The notes under the pieces are model-generated. The model was given only the letters and a program-made list of their open reading frames with translations. It was not told the DNA's origin and ran no database searches. The position numbers were made by a program, and so were the translations under genes. From Microvelia longipes (Eukaryota; Arthropoda; Insecta; Hemiptera; Veliidae), in NCBI GenBank assembly GCA_018340805.1, contig JACMZG010001908.1, positions 47,190,026 to 47,254,025 on the forward strand: a DNA stretch of 64,000 bases. Reading direction: 5' to 3'. The stretch's first letter is position 1. Every line of letters starts with the position of its first letter. This document shows, piece by piece, positions 1-10,966 of the stretch.

Positions 1-33
1 TCACTCCCTTATACAGAGGGATATATAAACAAA

Positions 34-561
34 ATGTGGCTTGAGGCATCACGTTATAGGTATTCCTGGCCTCAATTACGAGCCCGTCTACAGAACGAGT
101 TGTTACCCGCAAGGACTTTAAGGAAAGTAACAATAGACAAAGTCTAGACTTCAACACCCCGCAGAAATTTTAATCAATTCATATCGGATATATCAAATAA
201 TGCCCAACTTTTATTGCCTCATCTCACAGAAGGAGAGATAGTGTCAATAATTCTACAAAACATAAATCCTCAAACACGTAGAGCTATAGTTTTTCAAACA
301 ACGCCTACGACTTTCGCAGGGCTCTATGAGCTTGCTCGTGCTACTAACGAAATAGCTAAAGCAGAGCAAGATATAGGGAAACCTATCAGAAAAATCAAAG
401 TCAACCCCGACAACATTATAATAACAACAATAATCAATATAAAATTTAAACAAAGGAATCAGCAGAACATTTCTTCTACTCCACCCACCCTGCATCAAAT
501 AAATTTTTCTACACATCCGCCGCAACGACGAGAACAACCACAACAATACCTTCATTACTAG
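34..561 (+). pseudogene. gag-like fragment of the gypsy element
   Basis: One frame runs from the ATG at 34 to a stop at 559-561, with a single internal TAG at 145-147. The translation is basic and helix-rich, with the look of a retrotransposon capsid domain (for example LLPHLTEGEIVSIILQNI). No CCHC zinc knuckle is visible before the stop. Assignment rests on position just upstream of protease and on general gag character, not on a catalytic motif. Confidence 0.6.
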
Positions 562-779
562 ACATTAAATATGCCCAGCCAACTACCACCACTGCCAAAT
601 ATAACGCTAACACAAGGAGAAATTTAAACCAAAAAAGAGGGATTGAAAGGTAGTCAGCCCCCTCCTCCTGTCACCATTTTTAAACCTACCTCACCAGTAC
701 CCATCTGTGTTTAAAAAGCCAGAACTGGAGCATACTAGCTACCAACTTAATTTAAACAAAATATTTCTCAGTCATCCCT

Positions 780-1580
780 CAACCTCTTCAAGTAATCAAG
801 TTCATCCCACCCATAGCCATAGATATTACATTCAATAATTATGCTTTCCCTGCACATATTGATACAGGCAGTTCTCTGAGCTATATCAATAAAGAAATAT
901 TGTATAAACTAACAGCCATACCCCGAGTAATTAAAAAGATATCACCTTGTCATCAAGATGTCCAGCTTGCTGATACTTCACACATGGCTGTGCGTACAAT
1001 AGTTTATTTACATTTTAAAATTGAATATTTATCATGGACCTTTCCATTTGGCGTAGCCCCTATACCAGTCCCAGTACTCTTTGGACGTGATTTTATAACG
1101 CATGCTAGAATGGCTATAGATAGTCTAACAACTTCAATTACTTTTCAGTTTTCACCAGCTCTCACCATCCCATTTAAAACCAATATAAACTTTTCACAAA
1201 ATATGCTAGCTGAACTTATTCAAAACCCACTGGCAGATCAAGCAGACGAGGACTTGTTGCCTGACGAGGAGGACGACAGTGCCGAAGAAGAATGGTCTAG
1301 GAAAGATTTTTTAACAATTATCGATAGAAATCTCCCACCTGAGGAACAGGAAAAATTTCTTGACCTGTTGGAAAGTTCAACCAATGTCCTGTCGCCACGT
1401 ATTGGACGAACTGACCTTGTCCAATATGAAATAAAATTGAAAGATTACACCCCAGTGAGATCCAAACCTTATGCCTTTGCTCCACCCAAGTTAGCCTCCC
1501 TCAGAGAATGTATAACAACCTGGTTAACCAAGGTATCATACGCCCATCAACTTCAACTTTTGCAAGCCCAAGTTTCCTAG
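780..1580 (+). pseudogene. aspartic protease plus start of reverse transcriptase
   Basis: The frame carries the retropepsin active site HIDTGSS (Asp codon at 861) and the later FGRDFI strand typical of the protease C-terminal half. An acidic linker rich in Asp and Glu follows (about 1240-1300). The frame then enters the fingers region of reverse transcriptase (DYTPVRSKPYAFAPPK) and is lost at a frameshift near 1507, ending at 1578-1580. The upstream limit is approximate because no clear ATG starts the frame. Confidence 0.75.
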
Positions 1581-2173
1581 TGCCAAAGAAAGGAAATGGC
1601 CACCGGTTGGTCACCGATTTCCGTAGGCTAAACCAAAAGGTAGCCATTGAGGCCACGCCCCTTCCCACCCTGGAAATAGCTCACCAACATCTCGGACAAG
1701 CAGCATACTTCACCACACTTGACCTGAGTTCAGCATATTGGCAAATCCCATTAGAAGAAAAATCCAAACAATACACAGCATTTGTAGTGCCATTTGGCTT
1801 ATTTGAATATAATTATCTACCCATGGGGTATCGGAATAGTTCAATGGTTCTGACACGTTTACTAGATCAAATATTCTATGATTTAAAATATAAATATGTA
1901 TTCAATTATTTGGATGACATTGTTGTCTACACAAAAAATCTCAAAGACCAATACAGAATTCTTAAAATAGTTCTTGAGAGATTGGCTAAGGCAGGCTTAA
2001 CCATTAATCCCAAGAAAATTAAAGTAGCATCCACAAAGATAGAATATCTAGGCCATGTAATTGAGAACGGAACTATTTCTATTAATCCAGAAAGAATTCA
2101 GCCAATTATAGATTTTCCCCAACCTTCCACTGTGAAACAAGTAGCCAGATTCATCGGCATGACAGCATTCTAA
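1508..2173 (+). pseudogene. gypsy reverse transcriptase domain
   Basis: This continues the polyprotein after the frameshift. Motifs in order are FLVPKKGNGHRLVTDFRRLN, LDLSSAYWQI, the catalytic YLDDIVVY box and GLTINPKKIKV with YLGHVI. The normally conserved PFGLKNAP segment before the catalytic box is altered to PMGYRNSS, a sign of decay. The frame ends at a TAA (2171-2173) inside the connection region, so RNase H is not reached in this frame. Confidence 0.88.
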
Positions 2174-2231
2174 AAATATATCCCTAAATTCTCAGAAATA
2201 GCTGCACCTCAACCATTTAAGAAAGAAAAGT

Positions 2232-2910
2232 GTGCCTTTCTTGTGGTCTGAGAGTCAAGAAAAAGCATTTCAACTCCTTAAAACTGCATTGACTACAGCC
2301 CCCATCTTGCAATTACCAGATTTTAATAAGCCATTTATCCTTCAAACCGATGCTTCCTCTCTTGCCTTGGCAGCTGTACTCAGCCAAGAAGATGACTCCG
2401 GGACACGCCTCCCAATAGCATATGCATCACGAACGTTATTGCCCCACGAACGTAAGAAAAACCATTTTCGAACTTGAAGCAATGGCCATATATTTTGGCA
2501 CCACAAAATTTAGGCAATATTTAGAATGTGGCCATTTCACCCTGGAAACGGATAACAGTGCCTTGACATACCTGCTAAATGGGTCCCGAATGAATGGCAA
2601 GTTAGCAAGGTGGAGTGCTCAAATTGGGAGCCTCCAATTTTCTGTAAGACACATAAGGAGCACAGAAAATAAAGTTGCAGATTGCCTCTCCAGAACTGAT
2701 GAGCATCAAAATATAAATATGGCAAAAGAACCAAATTTGGCTCTGTTCCTATCAGACATCCCGGAGGTATTTCAAAATATAGCAAGTCACCAAGATGCAG
2801 ACCCAGAAATCATAAAAATAAAAACAGATCCGAATATTAAGTCAAACCAACAATACCTGATTAAGAAAATGTACTTCTTTACCGGCCTAAGCCCCAGGCC
2901 CCCCACCTAG
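2232..2910 (+). pseudogene. gypsy RNase H domain, frameshifted
   Basis: RNase H is split over two frames that change at about 2465. The first piece has the connection sequence LWSESQEKAF and the first catalytic Asp (LQTDASS). The second has the Glu (ELEAMAIYFG), the second Asp (LETDNSALTYLL) and the last Asp (VADCLSR). All four acidic positions are readable although one frame no longer covers them. The stop at 2908-2910 separates this part from integrase. Confidence 0.8.
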
Positions 2911-2912
2911 TT

Positions 2913-3983
2913 ATGGTCCCCGGTAAGTTGATACCTGCAGTTTTACAGTACTTTCATTCTACTCCATCTGCTGCCCACCCGGGAGTAGAGAAGATGACCA
3001 AAGCCATCAAAGCCAAATTTTATTGGAAAAACATGTTTTCAGACATCTCTAAGTATGTTAAGTCCTGTCATCACTGCCAAACATGTAAACAGGCTAATAA
3101 TTCAAAATTAGGTTTATTATCTTCTAAGACATGGACCAGGCCCCTTGAAGCAACTTATATAGATTATATTGGTCCCCTACCTCGTTCAAGTCTGGGTAAC
3201 CAATATGTACTTGTAATCACTGATGGCTTTAGTAAATATTCAATATTCATCCCTACTCGTAACTGCACAGCAGACACGACTATCAGAGCTCTACAAAATA
3301 GGTTTTTCTCTGTGTTTGGGTATCCAACACATTTAATCTCTGACCGTGGTCCAGCCTTCATTTCTTCAAAATTTCAAAACATGTGTTTTGAATATGGGTT
3401 AAATCATGTACTTCTTTCCCCGTATCACCCTCAACCTAATCACTCAGAACGAGTTAACAAGCAGCTCAAAATAGCTTTCCGTATCTTTCATCACCAGAAT
3501 CATTCAAAATGGGATTCATATATCCATACATTTCAAAGTGCTTTCAACTCAGGACATCATCAGGCCATCCAAACCACCCCCAATCACCTTATGTTTAGGT
3601 TTACTGTGAGAGACCCCTTGGATAACCATTGGCACCTGTCAGAGCTAATTGACAATAAGCCCGAGTCTGACAGCAATGTGATCTGGGAGAAGGCTATCAC
3701 TCACCTGAAGAAATCTCACCAGAGGATCGCTAGGAATTATAATAAGGATAGAGTTGAGAATCCGTTCAACATTGGTGATTTAGTCCTTATGAGAACCCAA
3801 GTTCTGTCTAATAAGGCCCTCAAGATCAATTATAAGTTGGCCCCCCTGTACGATGGCCCCTACAAAATTATTAAGTTTATCACCCCTGTTACTGCCTTAA
3901 TACAGGATATAATCACAGAAGGCCAGTACTCCACGCATATTTCAAAATTAAAGAAATATTATGCTGAAGACCCGGCTAACTAG
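2913..3983 (+). CDS. gypsy integrase region (open frame of about 356 residues)
   Basis: This is the best preserved part of the element. An N-terminal zinc-binding HHCC module is visible (FHSTPSAAHPG, then CHHCQTC). The DDE catalytic core has its first Asp in YIDYIGP, its second in ISDRGPAF and its Glu in HSERVNK, where the usual NGQVER is altered. A basic C-terminal GPY/F-like segment (LAPLYDGPYKIIKF) sits about 45 residues before the stop. The codon at 2913 is only the first in-frame Met after a stop. In an intact element this would be the end of a Pol polyprotein. Confidence 0.85.
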   Translation: MVPGKLIPAVLQYFHSTPSAAHPGVEKMTKAIKAKFYWKNMFSDISKYVKSCHHCQTCKQANNSKLGLLSSKTWTRPLEATYIDYIGPLPRSSLGNQYVLVITDGFSKYSIFIPTRNCTADTTIRALQNRFFSVFGYPTHLISDRGPAFISSKFQNMCFEYGLNHVLLSPYHPQPNHSERVNKQLKIAFRIFHHQNHSKWDSYIHTFQSAFNSGHHQAIQTTPNHLMFRFTVRDPLDNHWHLSELIDNKPESDSNVIWEKAITHLKKSHQRIARNYNKDRVENPFNIGDLVLMRTQVLSNKALKINYKLAPLYDGPYKIIKFITPVTALIQDIITEGQYSTHISKLKKYYAEDPAN

Positions 3984-6379
3984 CACCTTTCCCCTTCCTC
4001 TCCTATACCCCCTCCTATCTCCCCTCGCGCGGTTCGTTTGTGAGAGGCCGGCGAGCGGATAAGTGATATTAGGTTAATTTAATATACTCTTAGTCATTTA
4101 CTTCTATGGTTACCAATTTACCTTTCATCTGTACCCGGTATCAGATGAGGATTATTTATTAATTAATTAATTGTTAGACAATTAGGGTCTTTATATTAGG
4201 AAAAGTTTATTAACTTATCCTTGTCTTCGAGCTATGAGCTCAGTTTATTATTCTCAGTAAGATCATTAGTGATCATGCTTACTATTAACATTATTATTAT
4301 ATTATTATTATTCCACCTTTTGTGTTTATTCTTTGTGCATGTTGGGATTTTCCCGTTGTGTTTTGGTCCTTACGCTTTGCAATGTAGCACGTCACCCACA
4401 TTATGCTTTAATTTTTGGTTTTGTAAGGTTTTTCCCTTGCCTTATTTAATTGCTTTTGTTTAATTTCTTTATTTAACTTATTGACATGGTATGTTTATGG
4501 TTTATTGCACTTTACCAATATTATTGTTTCTAATTGCTTGTAAGCATTTTTCTTGTATGATTTAAACCTTGTTTTGGTGCTGTGTTTCACCATTAATTAA
4601 TACATTTTAATTATTTTACATATTATTGTAATTGTGAGCTTTGAGCCCAAATTTATATTTATATAGATTGAGGTTAATTAATCTCCATTAAAAATTTAAG
4701 TTTTACCTATTTTCTATTGAAAATATGTCCCTGCCTAAATTCACGTTGATGAATGGGCTGAGTATTAATTATGATTTTGATTAATGATATGACAGGAATG
4801 ATTGCAATAAGGAAGTATTGTAATCCTAAGTTTCAATCATTCCTCCTTTCTCTACCAGAGTCAAGCTTTCCTTGCTCTTTTCGGACGTGACGCAATTTAC
4901 ACTCATTTTGAGTAAGAAGAGAATTCACTCTTTGATTTATTTAAGATTAATTAATCGTTGAATATTTTATTGATGTTTTTTTTATAATTAGAAGGGCAAC
5001 TATGGCCCATTATTAATTGATTAGTGTGTTCCTAGCATTGGGAGCCATTGTTTTGCAATTTTTATTTGGTAATTTAGTTTTTTTTTGGTCACTTATATTT
5101 CCCCTTGCTCCTTGAACTGATGCTTGAGACTCACGTCTCGCTACAGTTCCTGCGGTAAATGGATTTAACATTGTACCCCCCCCCCCTATATTGACCATTT
5201 GGGGCTCGGGCTTGAGATTCACGTTTCGCTTAAGCCCCAGTGGCCAAGGGAGTTAAGCAATATGCTAAGTTTAATATTTTAACCCTTATATTTGTTTTGA
5301 GTTTGTGTGCTTATCCAATGCTGGACACATATGCTTGTGAGAATTTTCATCACTAATCTAGTGTGCTTATGCTAACGCTTTCACATTATTTTTTATATTT
5401 TTGGTAGCAGGTTTTTTTTAAATGAATGTTAAAAATTTATAATCAGGCAAATGCCAATTGTTTAATTATTATTAATTGTATTATAAAATTTATAAAAATC
5501 TAGTTTTAATTTAAAATTTTAATAGAAGCATTAGAGATGTTTTCATTAGATAATAACTTCATCATATCGTATTTACATTTTTGTATGTTCCTTTTCTTGT
5601 AATCTAGGTTCATCACAACTTGGACTATGACAGTCATCATCACCTGTATCACCTGTAGTTGTCGACAACTTGTTTTATCTCCACCCACTGTTCAAGCAGC
5701 TTTGACTGACTAATGTTTCTAGCATCGTGAAGCCGCTCTACTTGTTCATCTAGTGTAGCTGAAGTGTTCAATGTACATTTATTTTACTAAAGGAAGGACA
5801 GCAAGTGTAATCACCACCCATGTTTTCACACCCAGGAGCAAACGTCAACCAGTTTTCATATCCCAAAGCATTCTTATAATCAGCAGACATAATGCTTTTC
5901 AACTATAACAAAATGTCTCTCTTCTATGGCCAAGTCCTGGCCAGACTTGTGCCTTAGGAAAGTGTTGAGCCATCATCAGACACAGGTCAGCTGTGAAGAC
6001 TCCAATCACTCACAAGTGAAGCTCTAGTGAGATTCAGAGAAGATAAGCATGGCTCCTAGGATTGAATTGTCCTAACAGCAACTTTGTTAAAGACACCCTC
6101 ACCTTTCTGGTGCGCGCCCAGGAGGAGGGGAGTGTTTCCTCCTGCTACATTCTGTCTCATGAGGATTTAAGACTCATCATTCTGCAAGTTAGAAACATCA
6201 GGTAAGTCTGAGTTTGCTAGAACAGAGGGAACTCCAGCTATCATCATCACCATCTACCTCTCATCATTGTATGTTAAAATTGCCATGTACCGGACTTCTT
6301 TCCAGTTCATCACATCCCATCAAATTATTATTATTAAAATAAAATAAAAAAAAAAAAAAAAAATATAAAAAATATATAG

Positions 6380-6530
6380 ACCCAATATAAAAGAGGAGCA
6401 ATACCAAAAAAATTATTAAAGACTCCATCATAAAAGAGGTTAAGAAAATACAATAAGAACCCACCATAAAAGAGGAGCAACAAAAAACTTATGAAAGACT
6501 CCCATCTTAAAAGAGGTCAAATATAAAAAA
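6380..6530. repeat. degenerate tandem repeat, two units of about 80 bp
   Basis: The phrase ATAAAAGAGGAGCAA recurs about 80 bp apart, each time followed by AAAGACTCC and then AAAAGAGGT. A-rich tracts flank both sides. Confidence 0.55.
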
Positions 6531-6766
6531 AAAAAAGAAAAAAATATCCATTTTATGCATTTATATTGTATTATTTAATGTTTATTATATTATCCTTATT
6601 TTACCACTACTCGTGTATGTATTTATAGTTAATTTAGAGTTGTATCTCCTAGTTATAAGCATTTTAAAACCATGCCATGTCAATCTGATTTTATTTAATT
6701 TCTTATTTTAGTGGGTTTCAGTGACTGTGCTACATTTTGATCAACCCCCCCCCCCCCTCGAGAGGA

Positions 6767-7310
6767 GTGATGCAACATTGTTGCTGGTTTCCTTTATCAA
6801 ATTACCTTTTCCTTTTCCCGTTTCCTTATTTTAACCTTCCTATCCTAATCCTGCCTTCCAATCTCAGTTTCGTCCATTAATCTGGGGCAGTGAGGGCGTT
6901 TTGTAGCTTCGAAACGCCCGCGCTGACTCAGCTTTTTGGGGGATTCTGTTGAAAGGTTGGCCATCCTGCGCCGTGGGTACCCCCGCCAACCGCCAAATTT
7001 TCCCTCAGTCTGGTTCCCGGCGTCTCCCGTTCCTGTCTCTCTACTTCCGTTATCATTTTATTAGGTATTTATTACTTTTCCTTCCTTCTTAATCTCTTAA
7101 TTCGTAAATTATTAACTTCTCTCCATACTTTTCATTAAGCTTTATTTATTTCGTTGATCAAAGCTGGCTTTCGCCGCCGAGATCGTCTCTCACACGACCG
7201 GCCGCATATCCTTGCCCTTTCCTTTCAGTTTATGATTTTATCGTGGTCCCGTGGCCTGGCATTTAATGCTTGCATATTGAAATAAAACTTTATGTACTTA
7301 TTTATTACAT
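6767..7310. repeat. GC-richer block, candidate LTR or promoter-like relic
   Basis: This block is clearly richer in GC than its surroundings. It follows a poly-C run and a purine-rich CGAGAGGAG, begins TGATGCAACA and contains AATAAA near its right end (about 7281). These are LTR-like traits and it could be the 3' LTR of the gypsy element, but no second copy is in the window to prove it. Confidence 0.3.
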
Positions 7311-7424
7311 CAAGGGATTATCTTTTTTATTTTCGTAAAAAACGTAAAAATATCATTTAATAAAAGTTAAACTAATGCTAACAAAATTTAATATTTTGTG
7401 TATGTTTTATGAGTTTTTAAATTT

Positions 7425-7722
7425 GTGCTCAGTTGATGAGACTCAGTCATTGACAGTTAATGAGATCATAAAAAATATTTTCCGAATAGATCAACTAGAC
7501 CTAAAGATCGAATATTGTACTAACTTCAACTCTCTAGCATAAACACACTGAGAGCTTCGATGATAACAGACCCACATATTATACTGGCAGAAAACTCAGT
7601 AAAACTACTCTAGAGGTTTAAAAACATCTGATAATTCAGGTATAATCCTGGTTTCGGATTTTCAGTAAAAATACAATTCTTTTTTTATATACCTACTGTA
7701 TGAATGAGGAAAAATAAAAAAG
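7425..7722 (+). repeat. dispersed repeat, family R1, copy a
   Basis: It shares several blocks with copies near 19.1, 21.1, 26.9 and 53.1 kb: a CAGTCATT...TTAATGA block, then CATAA..ACACTGAG, then GATGATAACAGAC, and a tail with GGTTTCGGATTTT. The family contains no visible reading frame. Confidence 0.65.
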
Positions 7723-8431
7723 AGTTTAGTCCTCTCTGTGTAGAATACATGTCAAATTTACTTTGGAGTTTACAAATTTCTTAGAAATTCAATAAATATT
7801 TATTTTAACAGTGGATAGTTAAGGCTTTGCTGTCCTAGAAAAACTATTGTATGACATCCCTATATCTAAAGGTCGTATTTTCTCTAATGATGTTCTAAAC
7901 ATGTACTTCTAGAAGAACTAGAACTTCTAGAGAAGAACCTGAGCACGTTGAACTTAAAAATCAGAGATAATAAAAGTTGGCTCAGTGTTTTAGAAAATTG
8001 CTGACAGCTTCATATGTAATTGATTCTTTTTAAATGTAGAGAAACAACAAAAAAATTAAACACATGCGGAGGCAATTTAATTTTAATTTAGTATCTACTG
8101 ATGGTATGTTTCACGGATTCCCAAAATTGCTTCGTCCCTTTTTGACTTTGAGACTAAATTTTCGGAAGGAGATACTATTTATTTTACATGAATCATTATT
8201 TTCCAAAGTTTTGATACCATGATTGGAAACTCTATTAAGGGACTAAATCTATTCTTAAGGGAATCATTTTATGGGTATAAATATTACGTACACCAAATAT
8301 GACTACAGGTGTCATTCTGTAGTTTAGGAAATAAATCGATTTTTGCGTGATAAAAATAATGCTGCATTACGTCACAGGTCAATAGGCAAAAATTATGAAT
8401 TAATAATATAATAACCGACTTGATGAACCAA

Positions 8432-8634
8432 ATGTTTGAGAATGAGCATAAATGGAGTCCATCGTAATAGAACGAAAGAATAAAAAGTCTCTCCACAGTT
8501 AAAGATTTTATTCAAAGAGCGCTTTCGACAAAAATTTGTTTAATAGGCACTGATGATGACCTCTTGTTAGGTCGAAAGCGTTTACTTTGAATAAAATCTT
8601 TAACTGTGGAGAGACTTTTTATTCTTTCGTTCTA
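8432..8634. mobile_element. short Penelope-like non-autonomous insertion with 12-bp target duplication
   Basis: The insertion is flanked by perfect 12-bp direct repeats TTGATGAACCAA (8420-8431 and 8635-8646). It reads as a short tail, a truncated inverted arm starting ATAGAACGAAAG, then a direct arm ending CTTTCGTTCTAT. Both arms and the tail match the larger element at 11749-12445. It has no reading frame. Penelope-like assignment rests on the inverted pseudo-LTR layout with a tail of about 34 bp and a hammerhead-like core. Confidence 0.7.
8545..8590 (+). ncRNA. degenerate hammerhead-like motif
   Basis: CTGATGA, a GACCT...AGGTC stem and GAA are kept. The following stem III segment reads AGCGTT instead of the palindromic AGCGCT, and the closing stem I is mostly lost, so activity is doubtful. 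Confidence 0.4.
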
Positions 8635-8646
8635 TTGATGAACCAA

Positions 8647-10313
8647 GGTCAATTAAAAAAAATAATATTTTGCACTAATTGTTAAGTTTTTTATATGGGT
8701 CATCCAGGGAGCAGTCGCAAGGCCCGATCGACAGACGGATAGATATAGCAAATAATCACACAAGACTATTAAAACGTGTTCGCGAGACATTCTGATCAGT
8801 AATTTTCAACCCCATTGCCCACTTCATCACTGAAAATAATAGTCAAAGGGCTTTTAACAGTTGGGTCTCGCAAACGCACCCCAAGTGTTTCTCTTAACTG
8901 TCCATTAAAGGTTCACAATTAAAAAATAAATGAACTGATTTAATATATGCAATTAGGGATATACCTGTAGCTAAAGGTGGAGGCAATTGTTTAATATAAG
9001 GCACAGACTCCATGGTATATTGCACTTCATAGACAGACTATAAAACAAAATATTCAAATACATCAGGCAAAAATCAATATATAAAACACCTTTATAAAAA
9101 GTTTATTAAAAAACAAAATATAGGTTAGTAGAGACTTTCAGCAGTAACGAAACAATCCGGGGTTTCCTCAAAATGAAACAAAACTTGGCAAGTGGAGGTA
9201 AAGCAGTTTATTGTTTGTGAGAAGTTTATAACATGATTAACCCGAGTTATGACGTTAAAATATTTTTTAAACTGCAATATTAAAAAAAAATTAGTCGATT
9301 TGGTTAAATGAAGTTAAATTGATTGACACCGGTTTTAATGGATGAATTATACTATCCTGAATTGTGCATAGACACACACTTACACATGGGTTCAATAGAG
9401 AGTGGAGAGTTAGTAGGGAAGAGGCCCCTACCTTTTGTTGCGCCCTGGTTAACCTACTGTCCCAGACAGACAGAAAAAAAATTGGTCTTGCTCTGAGTCA
9501 AAGTGGTTCTTAAAATCGTAGGTATACTGTAAATGATAGAGACCGGTTTCAGTTCAATTTGACCATCTTAAGTGGTCCAATTAGCAAATAACTATTTATA
9601 TGACGTCATCATCAAGGAGCAAACAAAAGGTTTCTTTTATTATACAGTGTTTTTTTAGATAATGGTGCAATGCTACATATATCCTGTGACATACACAATT
9701 ATATTGCCCCGAAGGGGCACAGTGAGTGGCCTGTCTGTGAGATGATGTAATGAAAAATCGTTAAATACATGACAATAGACACTGTTCATACAATGTGGTC
9801 GCATCGCGTCCGCACAGACCCTTTCTGGTCTACAGTAGATTTTAGAGGGGCTACCTCTGGGACTTAATTCATCTTCAGGCTCGTACCTTACAAAATGGCA
9901 GGAAATTAGGGATTTCACATAAGGCTAACCTTTTAATATACTTTAAGATCACCGGTGGTGTTTTATCATTGCTTTTTATTCCCAAGTTGGATTTTAATGG
10001 AGTTATCTTTGGGGCTTAATTTGCCGAGTCTCCTCCACTACGAAATTGGAACTTAAGGGACTTTACTAATTTCACTCACCTCACCATTGAGGAGGACCTC
10101 TCATGATAACCATATTGAAAACTCCTTATCGCACTACAAGCTCCACTTGTACCGGGACTTGTGTTCTCTCCTCTTCTCTTTTTACCAATCACGGACCCAC
10201 TTAACTTCAACCAACAGGTGAATTCTTAGTTGAATTAAAAGATAAGCTATTGATAATTTTATATTCTAAGCCTAATAGGTATAACAGTTTTATTAAATTA
10301 CAATATACCTTAC
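8647..10313. other. non-coding stretch
   Basis: No exon or RNA gene could be supported. The segment includes a slightly GC-richer part (about 9.69-9.87 kb) of unknown nature. Confidence 0.4.
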
Positions 10314-10499
10314 CTCAATCAAACAATCAGTGATTATCTTTACTGTTATTAATGTAATAAAGAGAGGAAGAAGAAGAAAAGAGACCATGGAGCATCCTTC
10401 ACAGTACACAACAGCAAGACTGAAAGTCAGTCTGATAACTGCACTTAATACAGCAGCCGATCCAAAGAAAGCATACATGAATGGCATTGCCCACCATAG
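10314..10499 (-). CDS. ClC exon I (single copy)
   Basis: 62 codons in phase 0 at both ends, acceptor ATTCAG, donor GAG/GTAAGG. It encodes helices near the end of the membrane core (FFGSAAVLSAVIRLTFSL, then TVKIITDCLIE). In ClC-7 relatives the chloride-coordinating Tyr lies in VTYGFP. Here the aligned stretch is VSFLLLP, so Phe replaces Tyr with a one-residue insertion nearby. It lies left of the duplication, so only one copy exists. Confidence 0.88.
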
Positions 10500-10895
10500 C
10501 TGAATAAAAAAAACCAATAAAATTTATTGCAATAAAAGTAAAGTGGGGGAAAATTTTAATAGAAATTGCGTTTTAATAAGCTATTGGGGTTGCTCTTATA
10601 AAAAAATATTATATCTTTAAGTTCCAGTTCTTTAAGTTAACTTTTCCTCCATAAACTTTGAGCAAATTGAAGTCGTAGAGATGAAAATTCAGGAAATTAG
10701 ATTTTTTGTTATAACTCAGTGGAAAAATGTTCGATTTTGATGCGGTTTTCACAATTATTCTTCTTTTTAGAGCTTTAGCAAATAAGAAAAACTTCCCTAT
10801 ACCTAACTCTAAAAACAAAGAAGTTTGCCCTAATATCTGACCAAAACCATCCTGAAGACCGCATCTCGATATCTCTGTACTAGTAACACCCTGCA

Positions 10896-10966
<71 letters not shown>

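Larger units (their letters stand above)
1..4062 (+). mobile_element. Ty3/gypsy LTR retrotransposon, decayed, left end outside window
   Basis: Gag, protease, reverse transcriptase, RNase H and integrase follow each other in the order typical of Ty3/gypsy (Metaviridae) elements, all on the plus strand. The 5' LTR lies off the left edge. The coding parts are broken by an in-frame stop in gag (145-147), frame changes near 1507, 2230 and 2465, and a stop at 2171-2173, so this copy is unlikely to be autonomous. No env-like reading frame follows integrase. The 3' LTR could not be placed with confidence. The right limit given is only the end of the purine-rich stretch after the integrase stop. Confidence 0.9.
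4063..8431. other. non-coding stretch left of the ClC gene
   Basis: No convincing coding exon is seen on either strand. Contents are AT-rich sequence (4.1-5.9 kb), an A-rich degenerate repeat (6.34-6.53 kb), a GC-richer block that may be an LTR (6.77-7.31 kb) and a dispersed-repeat copy (7.42-7.72 kb). The CBS-domain exons expected downstream of the ClC exon at 10.3 kb were not found here. Confidence 0.5.

Noticed and set aside
4221..4463. Possible env-like frame after integrase
   Set aside because: It is a hydrophobic, T-rich frame without a cleavage site, signal peptide or cysteine pattern. AT bias explains it.
9673..9918. Frame with several Cys and Pro residues that might be a CBS exon of ClC
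   Set aside because: No alignment to CBS sequence and no splice borders in phase with exon I.
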